Part shown: in pieces, positions 32,866-45,000 of the stretch
Numbering within the stretch: the first letter of the stretch is position 1
Layout: each line of letters starts with the position of its first letter
Assembly: GCA_918026815.1 (NCBI GenBank)
Contig: CAKJVC010000099.1
Span: 87,337-151,336 of the forward strand
Reading direction: 5' to 3'
DNA: 64,000 bases
Source of the DNA: Chalara sp. BL73
Lineage: Eukaryota; Ascomycota; Leotiomycetes; Helotiales
Program-made: the position numbers and the translations under genes
Notes under the pieces: generated by a model
Told to the model about the DNA's origin: nothing
Seen by the model: only the letters and a program-made list of their open reading frames with translations
Databases searched by the model: none

Positions 32866-35570
32866 ATGGAGGCCCTTGCTGTCATCAGCCTTGTCGGGAA
32901 CATCGTTCAGTTTGTGGAGTTCAGCAGCAAGCTGATCTCCGAGTCCGTCCAACTATATCAATCCAACGATGGCGCAATCGCAGGAAACGTCGACACTGAG
33001 ACAGTGACTAACGACCTACTTCTGTTGAACAACAAACTTTGTGTTGACGCCAATATTGCTGGCGATGCAGCTCTCGAGAACCTCTGTAAATCATGCAACA
33101 TTGTTGCGGTCGAGCTGCTAGGGGCACTAGACAAACTGAAGGTTCAAGGCAGACAAAACAAATGGAAGAGCATGAGGAAGGCATTACAAAGCGTGTGGAG
33201 TAAGGACGAAATCCAGGGGGATAGAGAAACGGCTGGCTAGCTTCCGAGACGAGCTTAACTTGCATGTCGTCATGGACCTGAAGTGCGTATGCAGGACTAT
33301 ATCAGGAGCAACTATACCAGTACTTACATTTACAGGGAGCGAGTCAACAAATTAAGCGTTCAACAGTCAGAACAACTTGATGCAACAACACAAAAATTCT
33401 GCAATGCTATCAGAAGCATGCAGGGAGAGTTGCAGGGGACACTGCATGAACATATAAGTATAATAGAGACACTGTACCTTCGGCAAGGCAGGTGCCCCGT
33501 CTACTAAAGATCTGAAATCCTTAAATCTAACATTAATAGTTTCGGCAGAAAAATCACATACAACCCCGATCCATCTTCCACAGTGCCATTTCGACGCGAC
33601 CCCGACTTTGTCGATCGCCCGAATATCTTGGCTTGGATTCGTGAGAAATGCCTTACACAAGCCTCTAGCGCAGCCCTTGTAGGACTAGGAGGGGTTGGGT
33701 AAGCCGCTATTACATTCTATCTATAAGGATCAAGAGCTTATTCTTCGAAAGTAAATCTCAGCTTATCATCGAGTATGCATACCGGATTAGGGAAGAGTTT
33801 CCGCAAACTTGGGTCTTTTGGGTTCATGCGAGCAATCGAGCCAGATTCGAAGAAGGGTACAAGGCGATTGCAGATCGACTGGGGATTCCTGGCCGAGACG
33901 AACTCAAGCTAGATATTTTGCAGTTGGTGAGTAACTGGCTATATAGCGCGGGCAACTGCCATTGGATTATGATACTAGATAGTGCGGACGATGCCTCTAT
34001 TTTCTTTGATCAACCACAAGAAAGGCTAGCCACTAGGTCTAGTGATTGGTCGGGGTTATCAGCACCCCTGACAAAATTTCTCCCTCAAACGCAAATGGAT
34101 CCATCCTCATCACGACTCGGAACAAGGATGTAGCTTTTCGACTAACGGGAAGCCACGAGAACATTATTCAAGTTGAACCGATGGACGAAGTCCATGCTCT
34201 GACTCTCTTCCAGAAGAAACTCGCAGGCGGGTTTAATGAACACAGTGCAATGGAATTGCTACACGCCCTCGACTACATGCCTCTTGCGATCACTCAAGCT
34301 GCCGCATTCATCAACCAAATGGCACCACGGATTACAGTCCAAAAGTATCTAAATAGCTTCCGCAAGAGCGACAAAAACAAAGAGAATTTCCTAAATAGAG
34401 ACGCAGGAGACCTTCGAAGGGATGGCAGCGCGTCGAACTCTATTATCACTACTTGGCAGATGCCATTCGAGCATATCCATGAATCGAGGCCTTCCGCTGC
34501 TGGACTGCTGTCACTGATGAGTTTCTTCGATCAACAAGGCATCCCAGAGTTTCTGCTACATGGAAGTAAAGAGGATGTTAATGGAAATATGGACTTTGGT
34601 GACGACATTGACCTAGACTTCGAGGATGACGTGGCCACGCTGACACGATATTGTTTATCTCTACGAGCGCGGACGGCAATTCATTCGAAATGCACCCGCT
34701 TGTACAATTTTCAACAAAGAAATGGCTGGAGTCTTATGGCGATCTGGAGAAATGGAGAAAGGAGTACATCGCCATATTATCCGGGTCTTTCCCAATAGGA
34801 GACTTCAAGAACGGTCTGTGTGTCGGACGTTATTTCCACATGCTGAAACAGCGTTATCACAACGGCCTGTCGGTGATGACTCTCTGCGGGACTGGGCTGT
34901 ACTTCTCACAAATACTGCGTGGTATGCGTGGACTAAAGGAAGCTACCTGATGGCCGAAACAATGGTCGAAAAGGCGCTTGATGCGAGGGAGGCTGTGTTG
35001 GGAATGGACCATCCCGATACTTTAAGGAGCGTGAGCGTTATGGCACTGATCCTGCAGTTCCAGGGAAAGCATAGAGCAGCAGAGGAGATGATCCGACGGG
35101 TGCTAGAAGGGAGAGAGAAAGTGCTGGGGGAGGATCATCCCGAGACAATCACGATCGGAAGTATTCTAGCATTGGTACTAAGGCACCAGGGAAAGTACGA
35201 AGCAGCAGAGGAGATGAATCAGCGATCGTTAGAAGGGTACAAGAAGATATTAGGGGATAGTCACTCTGCGCTAGCATGCATTAGTGCACGGGCGCGGGCC
35301 GTGGACGAAGAGGGGAGGATAAAGTGGTAGAGGCGGTAAATCAACAAGCGCTGGACAAGAGAGTGCAGGACGATGGCTATCCCTTTGCGCGAACAAGTGA
35401 TAATAACCTGGCGCTAATGCTACAGGGGAAGTATGAAGCGGTGGGGGAACAGGGGAAATGCCAGGGAAAGACCACCCCTCCACACTTACGAGCATAAGTA
35501 ACCTGGCTTTGGTGCTGCAGTGCCAGGGAAGTACGAAATAGCAGAGGGATGATTCGACAAGTGTTAGAAG
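32866..35570 (+). pseudogene. NLR (STAND) receptor gene copy A, 3'-truncated, with frameshifts
   Basis: The same gene as 42077-45255: Helo-like N-terminus, NB-ARC and TPR. It is cut in the sixth TPR at the duplication junction (35,570), so the last three and a half repeats and the stop are absent. Relative to copy B it has an extra G in a G run (33,216-33,220), breaking exon 1, and lacks single bases at about 34,095, 34,655 and 34,812 and several more after 35,300. Copy A is intact where copy B is shifted (C4 versus C5 near 33,563). If these indels are sequencing errors the gene is only truncated; as written it cannot make a full product. Confidence 0.8.
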
Positions 35571-36435
35571 CGTTCAGCTTAGCAGGATTAAATCATTATC
35601 GGGGGTCTGGTTGCGAGAACCGATTACACTTAAAGATGTTTCATTTGCTTTTACCCAGATCTCCAGATTGAGCTAGCCCGACTTAAGGCTCTAGAACAAC
35701 GGACGATTAGTCTGTGGGAAACCTCACTTAATTCTTGATATGAACCTATTAAACGACTCTTTTAACTCTGAGTATTACTCTTCGCTTCATTCTACGTATC
35801 ATATCTGCCTCATATTTAAAGTTGCTTTTACAGAGATATAGTACATTGCTTTTCTTTACTTTTTAAGCAAGTGCTGCGAGGTTTCTGATACACTTACGGC
35901 TACGTCCATTTAACGCCGTACCATCGCCTCCTGTTTTATATATTGCTTTTTCAATGTCTTTTTCTGCTACGTAGCCTCTTATTTCTCACACATGTCTTAC
36001 TTCTTTACTGTTTCTCGGTTATGTCTTTTCTTAACATTTAATTATATACCAGCTATTTCTTTTATAATCTTGCAGTTCACCTTTTCACATTATCCCAATT
36101 GCTATTTCTAGTGATTTTCGTCACGTGTTCGCCGAGGCTGACGCTGTTGTCTGTGCGCCATTCCTGGACATCCACCTTACACTTACAAAACTGCTTATTC
36201 TAACGCTTCTTGATTAAATCCATTACTCTGATCAATTTCGAAGGCTTCGTGTGAGCCGCAGGCTAGCACCATGTATCTTCTAACGATGCTTAACAGTACT
36301 GTACTTTTTAAAAGTCGGCACTTCTTGTCAGGTGCCAGGATGTCACGTGCTAAAGGGCAAGGAGCGGCTCGGTAAGAGCCATGAAGCTGGGCATGTATGG
36401 GCACGTGGGGAGCCGCCAGGGGTACGGAGGGTATA

Positions 36436-37717
36436 CTTCGTACAGGCCCAAACAAATCAATGTGGCAAGGCCGTGCACCAATGGGCCCCACTTGTCGAAG
36501 ATTCTGGATCAACCAATGACTATATAATGCTTCGAACGCTGCTTTTGCACTGTTTTTCAATCATTCAACATGGAGCAAACATACTACGTACCAACTCCCA
36601 AGACACCCTCTCGCAAAACCTGTACACGCGATGACCGTTTACGCATACACACTTTGTATCACGATGCTAAGTATACGCAAGCTCAAATTGCTTTGCAAAC
36701 AGGCTATTCTCTTAATCAAATACAGTACGCTCTTGCTAATCGATTAACACCTCAAAAGCACAAAACCGGCCGGAAGCTTTTATTAAATACGCCACAACGC
36801 AAACGCTTAATCGAATGGGTTACAGCTTCTAAAACAAATAGACGAGCAGCTTGGTCTGATATACCAGCTTTATTACAATGGGATTGTGGAATTAAAGCAA
36901 TTCGAAGTGCGTTCAAAAAAGAAGGCTACGTACGACGATGTGCAAGAAGCAAACCACCTTTAACAGACAAACACAAACAAGATCGATTATCTTGGGCCTG
37001 GGAACACCTTTTTTGGACCGATGAACAATGGAACAGTGTATTATGGACTGACGAAACTTGGGTTAATCCTGGAAAGCATACAAAAATATTTGTTACAAGG
37101 CTTGTTGGAGAGTCTGAAGTGTATCATCCTGACTGTGTCGAAGCTCGATATCAACGCAAAATAGGATGGATGTTTTGGGGTTCAATATCAGGAAAATACG
37201 GGCGTCATAAAGGGTTGTTTTGGGAAAAAGATTGGGAAACAATTAATGAAGGATCTTATTCTGGTATTGTAGTACCTCTTGTACAAGAGATATTACAGCA
37301 ATATCCAGAATTGAGTTTTCAGCAAGATAACGCAAAAGGCCACGCTTCTAAGTTTACAACTTCTGTGTTAGAAGCTATAGGAATCAAGCCTATAGCGTGG
37401 CCTGCAAACTCTCCTGATTTGAACCCTATTGAGACTATTTGGGATGAAATGAAGGACTATATTCAAAAGAAATATCCGGAGGTTCATTCTTCATATAACA
37501 GGCTGAAAAAGGTGGTTCAAGAAGCTTGGGATTCTATTACACAGGCTACAATTCAGGACCTTATTAAAGGAATGGGCGATAGATGTATTGCAGTGATTCT
37601 AGCAGAAGGAGGCTATACAAAATACTAGAGATTTGCTTAGAGCGGCATCGAGCCCCATTTTACGTGCATGGGTAATCGACGAAAGCTCCACATTGATTTG
37701 TTTGGGCCTGTACGAAG
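36436..37717 (+). mobile_element. Intact Tc1/mariner element, copy B
   Basis: Same element as 27227-28508, 1,282 bp, flanked by TA (36434-36435 and 37718-37719) with perfect 30-bp terminal repeats. It was carried along by the segmental duplication, not a separate insertion, because flanks match too. Confidence 0.95.
36570..37628 (+). CDS. Tc1/mariner transposase (DD34E), copy B
   Basis: 352 residues, identical in protein sequence to copy A, including D161, D253 and E288. See copy A for motifs. Confidence 0.95.
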   Translation: MEQTYYVPTPKTPSRKTCTRDDRLRIHTLYHDAKYTQAQIALQTGYSLNQIQYALANRLTPQKHKTGRKLLLNTPQRKRLIEWVTASKTNRRAAWSDIPALLQWDCGIKAIRSAFKKEGYVRRCARSKPPLTDKHKQDRLSWAWEHLFWTDEQWNSVLWTDETWVNPGKHTKIFVTRLVGESEVYHPDCVEARYQRKIGWMFWGSISGKYGRHKGLFWEKDWETINEGSYSGIVVPLVQEILQQYPELSFQQDNAKGHASKFTTSVLEAIGIKPIAWPANSPDLNPIETIWDEMKDYIQKKYPEVHSSYNRLKKVVQEAWDSITQATIQDLIKGMGDRCIAVILAEGGYTKY

Positions 37718-38034
37718 TAAGTAGGGGACTCTGGACGTAGTAGAGAGGGTAGAGATTAGTCTTGTATCAGAATTGCAGTTGACTTGTGCCACACTACTCC
37801 AGCACCTTACATCAGGTATGGGAACGAGAAGTGCTCCACTTTTCTACGGCTTTGGTTGGTTCATCATTAGACGAGTGGGTCTCTAGGGCACGTGATCCTA
37901 TTTTGTTTTAGCTATTGGCTCGCTTAAATACAAGGTTCCCCTGTTGCCAAGGCTCTAGCGCCGCGCTATTCGTGAACGTTTTAATCGATTCCCAATAACT
38001 CACCAACTTCGCCCTGTCGCCCGAGCCCTTATTT

Positions 38035-38574
38035 ATGGAGGACGGCAACTCAGCTCACGGCCGCTCAGCTCACGGCCACAAGTCAACCCGTAACTGCTGT
38101 GCTAAATGGCGTACGACGCATGGTATTGTATTAATGCTCACCCCTCTACGTGTCACGGCACGTAGGATAAGAGCAACGGCTCAAAGTAATACGGGTAAGA
38201 ATCGAGAATAATAGAACTACAGAACTATGGAGGCAGAGAGGGAAGCATATATACAGGAGTCTAGATCACGTGACGTTCCGCGTGATCCCTAATGTGGGTG
38301 CCTTACGGGCTGTTAGGCCATATAGGAGCCGCAGGCGCGCCAGCGCCGTGACACTACGAGCCCTGATATGAACCCTATTGAGAAGTGCTGGAGGAGAATC
38401 AAGCAGGCATTGCACAGACGTCGCCAACAGCCGACTACAGTGGCCGAGATGGAAGCTATGGTGTTGGAGGAATGGGACAGAATACCACAGGATTGGATCA
38501 ATAAGCTGATTTTAAAGAAGGAGCATTGGGTTCATGTACTTGTAGAGCGCCATGGGTGGTCAACTCCTAATTAA
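38035..38574 (+). pseudogene. Tc1-like transposase relic split by a solo LTR, unit B
   Basis: Same relic as 28826-29366, with one extra base lost before the LTR (ATGCTCACC versus ATGCCTCACC in unit A), which shifts the frame at that point. The C-terminal SPDMNPIEKCW block is intact after the LTR. Confidence 0.75.
38151..38353 (-). mobile_element. Solo LTR, 203 bp, unit B
   Basis: Identical arrangement to unit A, with CTACG at 38146-38150 and 38354-38358. Confidence 0.9.
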
Positions 38575-39082
38575 ATGCTGCTTTAATACCTAATTTTGAT
38601 GCATTTGATGAAAAATGAGCCTGTGCGCACAGACTACCACGATTAGGCTCGTTAAAGCCTTAAGCCCAGTTCTTGCCTAGAGGTTTGATCGGTTTTTCTG
38701 TTGTGGAACGTTAGCAGGCGATACTAAGGGCTAGTAAAGGTACAAACTTTATTTGCACAGGTTTTCCGAGGTCAGATATTAGTATTAAGAACTTTTCGAG
38801 AGCTTTCTCTTCTCTCGGGCGTCGCCTGCAAGCACGATGATAGAGGGTAGAGAGAGGGACCTTTTTACATTATGATATAGCGTTATATGTTCGACGCTCT
38901 CCCGGCAGAAAGCCCTCTGCAAGAGCTTTACTAGCGCGGTCGCTCATGCTAACTTACTGCGAGGATGCAGGTGGAGCGAGAGGGGTGAGTGAATGGGGTG
39001 AGGCCTGCAGCAACGTGGCAAGGTTCGAGAAGAACGCTACAGTTTAAACGAATGCGGTGTAGCGTAAATCGAAAAGGTACAG

Positions 39083-39373
39083 AGGTACGGAAGGGGGTTC
39101 CAAGTGGGTCTCGTCCACCGATGTTGGGCGGTGAGGCTATGTTTCCATAGAACAGTGTCGAATATTGTGAAATACCCCAAAAATTTCCTGATCTGGCGAG
39201 GCAGAATACATGTCACGGTAGCTACGTGACCTATATATAGCGGAATAGGGAATTGACCTCTCGGTCAATTCAAGTGCCTTTTGGCCCGTTGGCGCAGCGG
39301 TAAAACCTATTCCCATTGCTGCCGTTACAATACAGGGCTGGACGAGACCCACTTGGAACCCCCTTCCGTACCT
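39083..39373. repeat. Perfect 34-bp inverted repeat pair, unit B
   Basis: Arms 39083-39116 and 39340-39373, identical to the unit A pair. Confidence 0.95.
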
Positions 39374-40170
39374 GCTTCAAGCACTCTCATACCGCTTTTC
39401 GCGGCAGAATCCGTATCCGGTGTAAGCGATGTAGAAATGGCATTATGTAAGCATAGAAGCTTGGCGTTTTGCAGGCGTGCTTTTTCATTGGTCGGTTTGA
39501 CAGAGAGTACCAACCCGTGTGGCGATCTTGCATGAATTTGCACGCTGCACCCGCTATAAGGCTAATAGTGTTTCTCTAGCATTGTGGGAGACTTTTAGGG
39601 CTTAGGTAAAACAGTTTTAAGAGAATTAGAAGTGACAAGAGTGCAATGGTGGTGCTACAGTAAAGGAACTCTGTTATGCTATAAAGATAAACCCTTTGCA
39701 AGTTACGAGTGAGGGCGACGACGCAAACGTAAATTTTTAATAAGAGAGGTCTTGAGTATTTAGGAATAGCTATAGAATACGACTTATACAAAAAACATTA
39801 GAGACATTAATGTGTGTAAAAAGTTATAGATGTTTAAAGTCAAAGTACTTATCGTTTTTCTCGGCACGGCGGGTTTCTCGCTACACAGGGACGGACGTTA
39901 TCACGGAATCAGTTTCGGGACTTGGGCGGCTTTAGATGGTACCGGATATCTCGTAGCGTGGACATGAACCAGGGTGGAATTAAAACCTGTCCATACGTCC
40001 TCTTTGTTCAATTACTGACTCTTCTGGAGGGGCAAAAAATGGACGAAGCCCAATTCGTGCTCTCAACTGTTCACTTTAGCGTATGATCCATAAGAGGCTA
40101 TGATCTTAGGTGGTGCTAGCGGTTGAGCGGTCTAGAACTGGCTTATTAAAATGGCTGAGGAGTTTTACTG

Positions 40171-40413
40171 CTATTTTCTAGTTTTAGCAAGGATCTTCCT
40201 CTTCCTCTTCCTCTTCATTACTGTATCACTGCTCTCGTTATCGCTACTATTGTAGTCACTGCTGTCGTTTTCACTACTATTATAGTCAATGCTGTCATCA
40301 CTGCTGCTGTCATCACTGTCGTCGTCCTCGGTCTCCTCGGTCTTCTCAGCTGTAGTTCGACCAAGAAGTGGACATCGAACTCCCATCAAAGGGCTAATCC
40401 TGCGTAGGTACAT
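40171..40413 (-). CDS. Short Ser/Asp-rich ORF with basic tail, unit B
   Basis: Identical to the 80-residue frame at 30964-31206. Reality uncertain. Confidence 0.25.
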   Translation of the reverse strand: MYLRRISPLMGVRCPLLGRTTAEKTEETEDDDSDDSSSDDSIDYNSSENDSSDYNSSDNESSDTVMKRKRKRKILAKTRK

Positions 40414-41013
40414 AACCTAGTGATTGTTGATTGATATGATATTTGAAGGTCTCTAGGACTTGTACATATATCTTTGCGTTGGTATTATCCGTGTTATGAA
40501 TGATTTAGGGAAAGTCTTAGATATACTACGCTGACTGATAAGTTATCGATGCCGTGGATGGGAACATCGATGACATAACCAAGACTGCGATAATTTTCTA
40601 TTGAAGATTGATTCTCATTCAAGAAATAACTAAGGAACAATGTCTAACTAACTGTAAACCCAAATATGTGCGTGGGAGATATTTAACACCCCTGAACAAC
40701 GGATTTTTCTCGGCGCGTAGGGTTTCTCGCTACGTAGGGAGGGACGTTACCTGTTGCTCTTGTTCGACTTTTGATTCTAGTGAATGCACTGAAAGCATGG
40801 TTTGTCCTTCTAGTTAACTCGGGAGAAGCTTCGGCCTCCCAGCCTGAGAACGACCCTCAAACATGGACAATCGAAGAACCTCACGAAGACTGGGCAGCAC
40901 TTTTGGCGTACAGTTATTCAAGTACGTACAATTAAGCAATTTGATAAGCACTGGCTAGAATTTCAGACTAAATACTCAACTCCTAAAACTTAGTAATGTG
41001 TGACGTGCTTCCA

Positions 41014-41448
41014 CTATGTCTCCCCCATCTCTAGCATTACCTGGGTCTGCTCTTCTGATTGCCCATCATCAAAAGAATCCGGCCCCCTATATTGCATCTC
41101 CCCAGCTGGGAATATAGGACGCTCGAGCTCCTCAATTTGAGTAGCAGCTGACCCAACCGTCAATGATGGATCAAGGCAGCAGAGACATGCCCCGCTCTGG
41201 AGACCTCCGCCACAAAAGTAGCAAATACTCGGCTCCAGAGAAGCCGGGTAGGCCATTTTGTTATGCAGCACGTTATTTTCACTAATAGACAAGCTAAATA
41301 ACCTGAACAGGATCGCAAGTGGCATCGCGGCAATTCCCGTTGGTGCATTTGGGCTGCCGTGGCTCAGTATCAGAGCGATCACCCTTTGAATTCTCCCAAC
41401 CCCCTTTTTTGATCCCGACACCACGGCAATTCCTATGGAATCTTTCAC
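41014..41448 (-). CDS. Small Cys-containing protein, divergent to the NLR gene, unit B
   Basis: 144 codons; the C-terminal 122 match the unit A frame. The extra 22 residues (MKDSIGIAVVSGSKKGVGRI...) arise from one more T in a T run and may not be real. CYFCGGG and ACLCC motifs as in unit A. Confidence 0.35.
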   Translation of the reverse strand: MKDSIGIAVVSGSKKGVGRIQRVIALILSHGSPNAPTGIAAMPLAILFRLFSLSISENNVLHNKMAYPASLEPSICYFCGGGLQSGACLCCLDPSLTVGSAATQIEELERPIFPAGEMQYRGPDSFDDGQSEEQTQVMLEMGET

Positions 41449-42076
41449 ATGGGAAGTTCTACTTTCGCTTCACATCTAGGGTATTCGGAAGTGATATGCT
41501 CTGTTCGCGAGTCGTTATCCGACACGTCACAGCTGTGGCGTCTCTTGGCCTCGCGGGTTTCCGTTCACCAGCAGCCGATAAACGCCACAAAAGCAGAAGT
41601 GGTCTCGCTGACCTCTTTAGGCCAGTGAAAAGTGACGGTGTAGAGAAAAGTACAACTGTAAGGGACTTGTGTAACGCCAAAATGGGCTTGTTGATCTCCC
41701 CGTAGTCCTGCGTTGGCTAAAACATTGTATATAGCAATTAATACTGATGGACAACATATGGATCTTACCGCTTAAACTTGACTCAGCGCCATGAGTGCGA
41801 AACTACATGGTATGGAAGTTTTTTTTTTGACGCACGACTGTGCGTGGAGCATACTAAATAGCTTGGACTATCAGCGCTTTACAGCCGGGACGCTTGGGCG
41901 GCGTTGTCTGGCTATAGTTATAGAAAGTACAATCCGCAGTCCCCCTCCTAAGTCTAAGGAATGAACATATGTAGATCACCGCCAGGGCTAATTCTCGCGC
42001 TGATACACCTGTTGCTCTTCTGTCTGAAAAATAAAACGGCAAATCTATTCTAAATTTCGCCTCGGTGTGAGAAACA

Positions 42077-45000
42077 ATGGAGGCCCTTGCTGTCATCAGC
42101 CTTGTCGGGAACATCGTTCAGTTTGTGGAGTTCAGCAGCAAGCTGATCTCCGAGTCCGTCCAACTATATCAATCCAACGATGGCGCAATCGCAGGAAACG
42201 TCGACACTGAGACAGTGACTAACGACCTACTTCTGTTGAACAACAAACTTTGTGTTGACGCCAATATTGCTGGCGATGCAGCTCTCGAGAACCTCTGTAA
42301 ATCATGCAACATTGTTGCGGTCGAGCTGCTAGGGGCACTAGACAAACTGAAGGTTCAAGGCAGACAAAACAAATGGAAGAGCATGAGGAAGGCATTACAA
42401 AGCGTGTGGAGTAAGGACGAAATCCAGGGGATAGAGAAACGGCTGGCTAGCTTCCGAGACGAGCTTAACTTGCATGTCGTCATGGACCTGAAGTGCGTAT
42501 GCAGGACTATATCAGGAGCAACTATACCAGTACTTACATTTACAGGGAGCGAGTCAACAAATTAAGCGTTCAACAGTCAGAACAACTTGATGCAACAACA
42601 CAAAAATTCTGCAATGCTATCAGAAGCATGCAGGGAGAGTTGCAGGGGACACTGCATGAACATATAAGTATAATAGAGACACTGTACCTTCGGCAAGGCA
42701 GGTGCCCCGTCTACTAAAGATCTGAAATCCTTAAATCTAACATTAATAGTTTCGGCAGAAAAATCACATACAACCCCCGATCCATCTTCCACAGTGCCAT
42801 TTCGACGCGACCCCGACTTTGTCGATCGCCCGAATATCTTGGCTTGGATTCGTGAGAAATGCCTTACACAAGCCTCTAGCGCAGCCCTTGTAGGACTAGG
42901 AGGGGTTGGGTAAGCCGCTATTACATTCTATCTATAAGGATCAAGAGCTTATTCTTCGAAAGTAAATCTCAGCTTATCATCGAGTATGCATACCGGATTA
43001 GGGAAGAGTTTCCGCAAACTTGGGTCTTTTGGGTTCATGCGAGCAATCGAGCCAGATTCGAAGAAGGGTACAAGGCGATTGCAGATCGACTGGGGATTCC
43101 TGGCCGAGACGAACTCAAGCTAGATATTTTGCAGTTGGTGAGTAACTGGCTATATAGCGCGGGCAACTGCCATTGGATTATGATACTAGATAGTGCGGAC
43201 GATGCCTCTATTTTCTTTGATCAACCACAAGAAAGGCTAGCCACTAGGTCTAGTGATTGGTCGGGGTTATCAGCACCCCTGACAAAATTTCTCCCTCAAA
43301 CGCAAAATGGATCCATCCTCATCACGACTCGGAACAAGGATGTAGCTTTTCGACTAACGGGAAGCCACGAGAACATTATTCAAGTTGAACCGATGGACGA
43401 AGTCCATGCTCTGACTCTCTTCCAGAAGAAACTCGCAGGCGGGTTTAATGAACACAGTGCAATGGAATTGCTACACGCCCTCGACTACATGCCTCTTGCG
43501 ATCACTCAAGCTGCCGCATTCATCAACCAAATGGCACCACGGATTACAGTCCAAAAGTATCTAAATAGCTTCCGCAAGAGCGACAAAAACAAAGAGAATT
43601 TCCTAAATAGAGACGCAGGAGACCTTCGAAGGGATGGCAGCGCGTCGAACTCTATTATCACTACTTGGCAGATGCCATTCGAGCATATCCATGAATCGAG
43701 GCCTTCCGCTGCTGGACTGCTGTCACTGATGAGTTTCTTCGATCAACAAGGCATCCCAGAGTTTCTGCTACATGGAAGTAAAGAGGATGTTAATGGAAAT
43801 ATGGACTTTGGTGACGACATTGACCTAGACTTCGAGGATGACGTGGCCACGCTGACACGATATTGTTTAATCTCTACGAGCGCGGACGGCAATTCATTCG
43901 AAATGCACCCGCTTGTACAATTTTCAACAAAGAAATGGCTGGAGTCTTATGGCGATCTGGAGAAATGGAGAAAGGAGTACATCGCCATATTATCCGGGTC
44001 TTTCCCAATAGGAGACTTCAAGAACTGGTCTATGTGTCGGACGTTATTTCCACATGCTGAAACAGCGTTATCACAACGGCCTGTCGGTGATGACTCTCTG
44101 CGGGACTGGGCTGTACTTCTCACAAATACTGCGTGGTATGCGTGGACTAAAGGAAGCTACCTGATGGCCGAAACAATGGTCGAAAAGGCGCTTGATGCGA
44201 GGGAGGCTGTGTTGGGAATGGACCATCCCGATACTTTAAGGAGCGTGAGCGTTATGGCACTGATCCTGCAGTTCCAGGGAAAGCATAGAGCAGCAGAGGA
44301 GATGATCCGACGGGTGCTAGAAGGGAGAGAGAAAGTGCTGGGGGAGGATCATCCCGAGACAATCACGATCGGAAGTATTCTAGCATTGGTACTAAGGCAC
44401 CAGGGAAAGTACGAAGCAGCAGAGGAGATGAATCAGCGATCGTTAGAAGGGTACAAGAAGATATTAGGGGATAGTCACTCTGCGCTAGCATGCATTAGTG
44501 CACGGGCGCGGGCCGTGGACGAAGAGGGGGAGGATAAAGTGGTAGAGGCGGTAAATCAACAAGCGCTGGACAAGAGAGTGCAGGACGATGGCTATCCCTT
44601 TGCGCGAACAAGTGATAATAACCTGGCGCTAATGCTACAGTACCAGGGGAAGTATGAAGCGGTGGGGGGAACAGGGGAAATGCCAGGGAAAGACCACCCC
44701 TCCACACTTACGAGCATAAGTAACCTGGCTTTGGTGCTGCAGTGCCAGGGGAAGTACGAAATAGCAGAGGGGATGATTCGACAAGTGTTAGAAGGGAGAG
44801 AGAAAGTGCTGGGGAAGGACCACCCCGATACGCTCTCAAGTGTTAGCAACCTGGCATTGGTGCTACACTACCAAGGCAAGTACAAAACAGCAGAGGAGAT
44901 GAGCCAGCAAGCGGTAGAAGGGAGAGAACGTGTGCTAGGAAAGAACCACCCCTCCACGCTAATAAGCATTAGCAACTTGGCAGGAGCCATGCAGTCTCAG

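Larger units (their letters stand above)
26357..35570 (+). repeat. Segmental tandem duplication, unit A (9,214 bp)
   Basis: Begins CGTTCAGCTTAGCAGG inside the Helitron 3' coding region and ends GTGTTAGAAG inside the TPR region of the NLR gene. Unit B follows directly in the same orientation. The two units are almost identical. Relative to B, unit A lacks single bases mainly in its last ~3 kb. Confidence 0.95.
35571..44794 (+). repeat. Segmental tandem duplication, unit B (9,224 bp)
   Basis: Starts at the same CGTTCAG point as unit A, fused to the truncated NLR of unit A, and ends at GTGTTAGAAG, after which the NLR continues uniquely to 45,255. Relative to A, unit B lacks five bases within its first 1 kb (for example in TTTTTACCC, CACCCATG and AAAGGGG runs). 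Confidence 0.95.
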
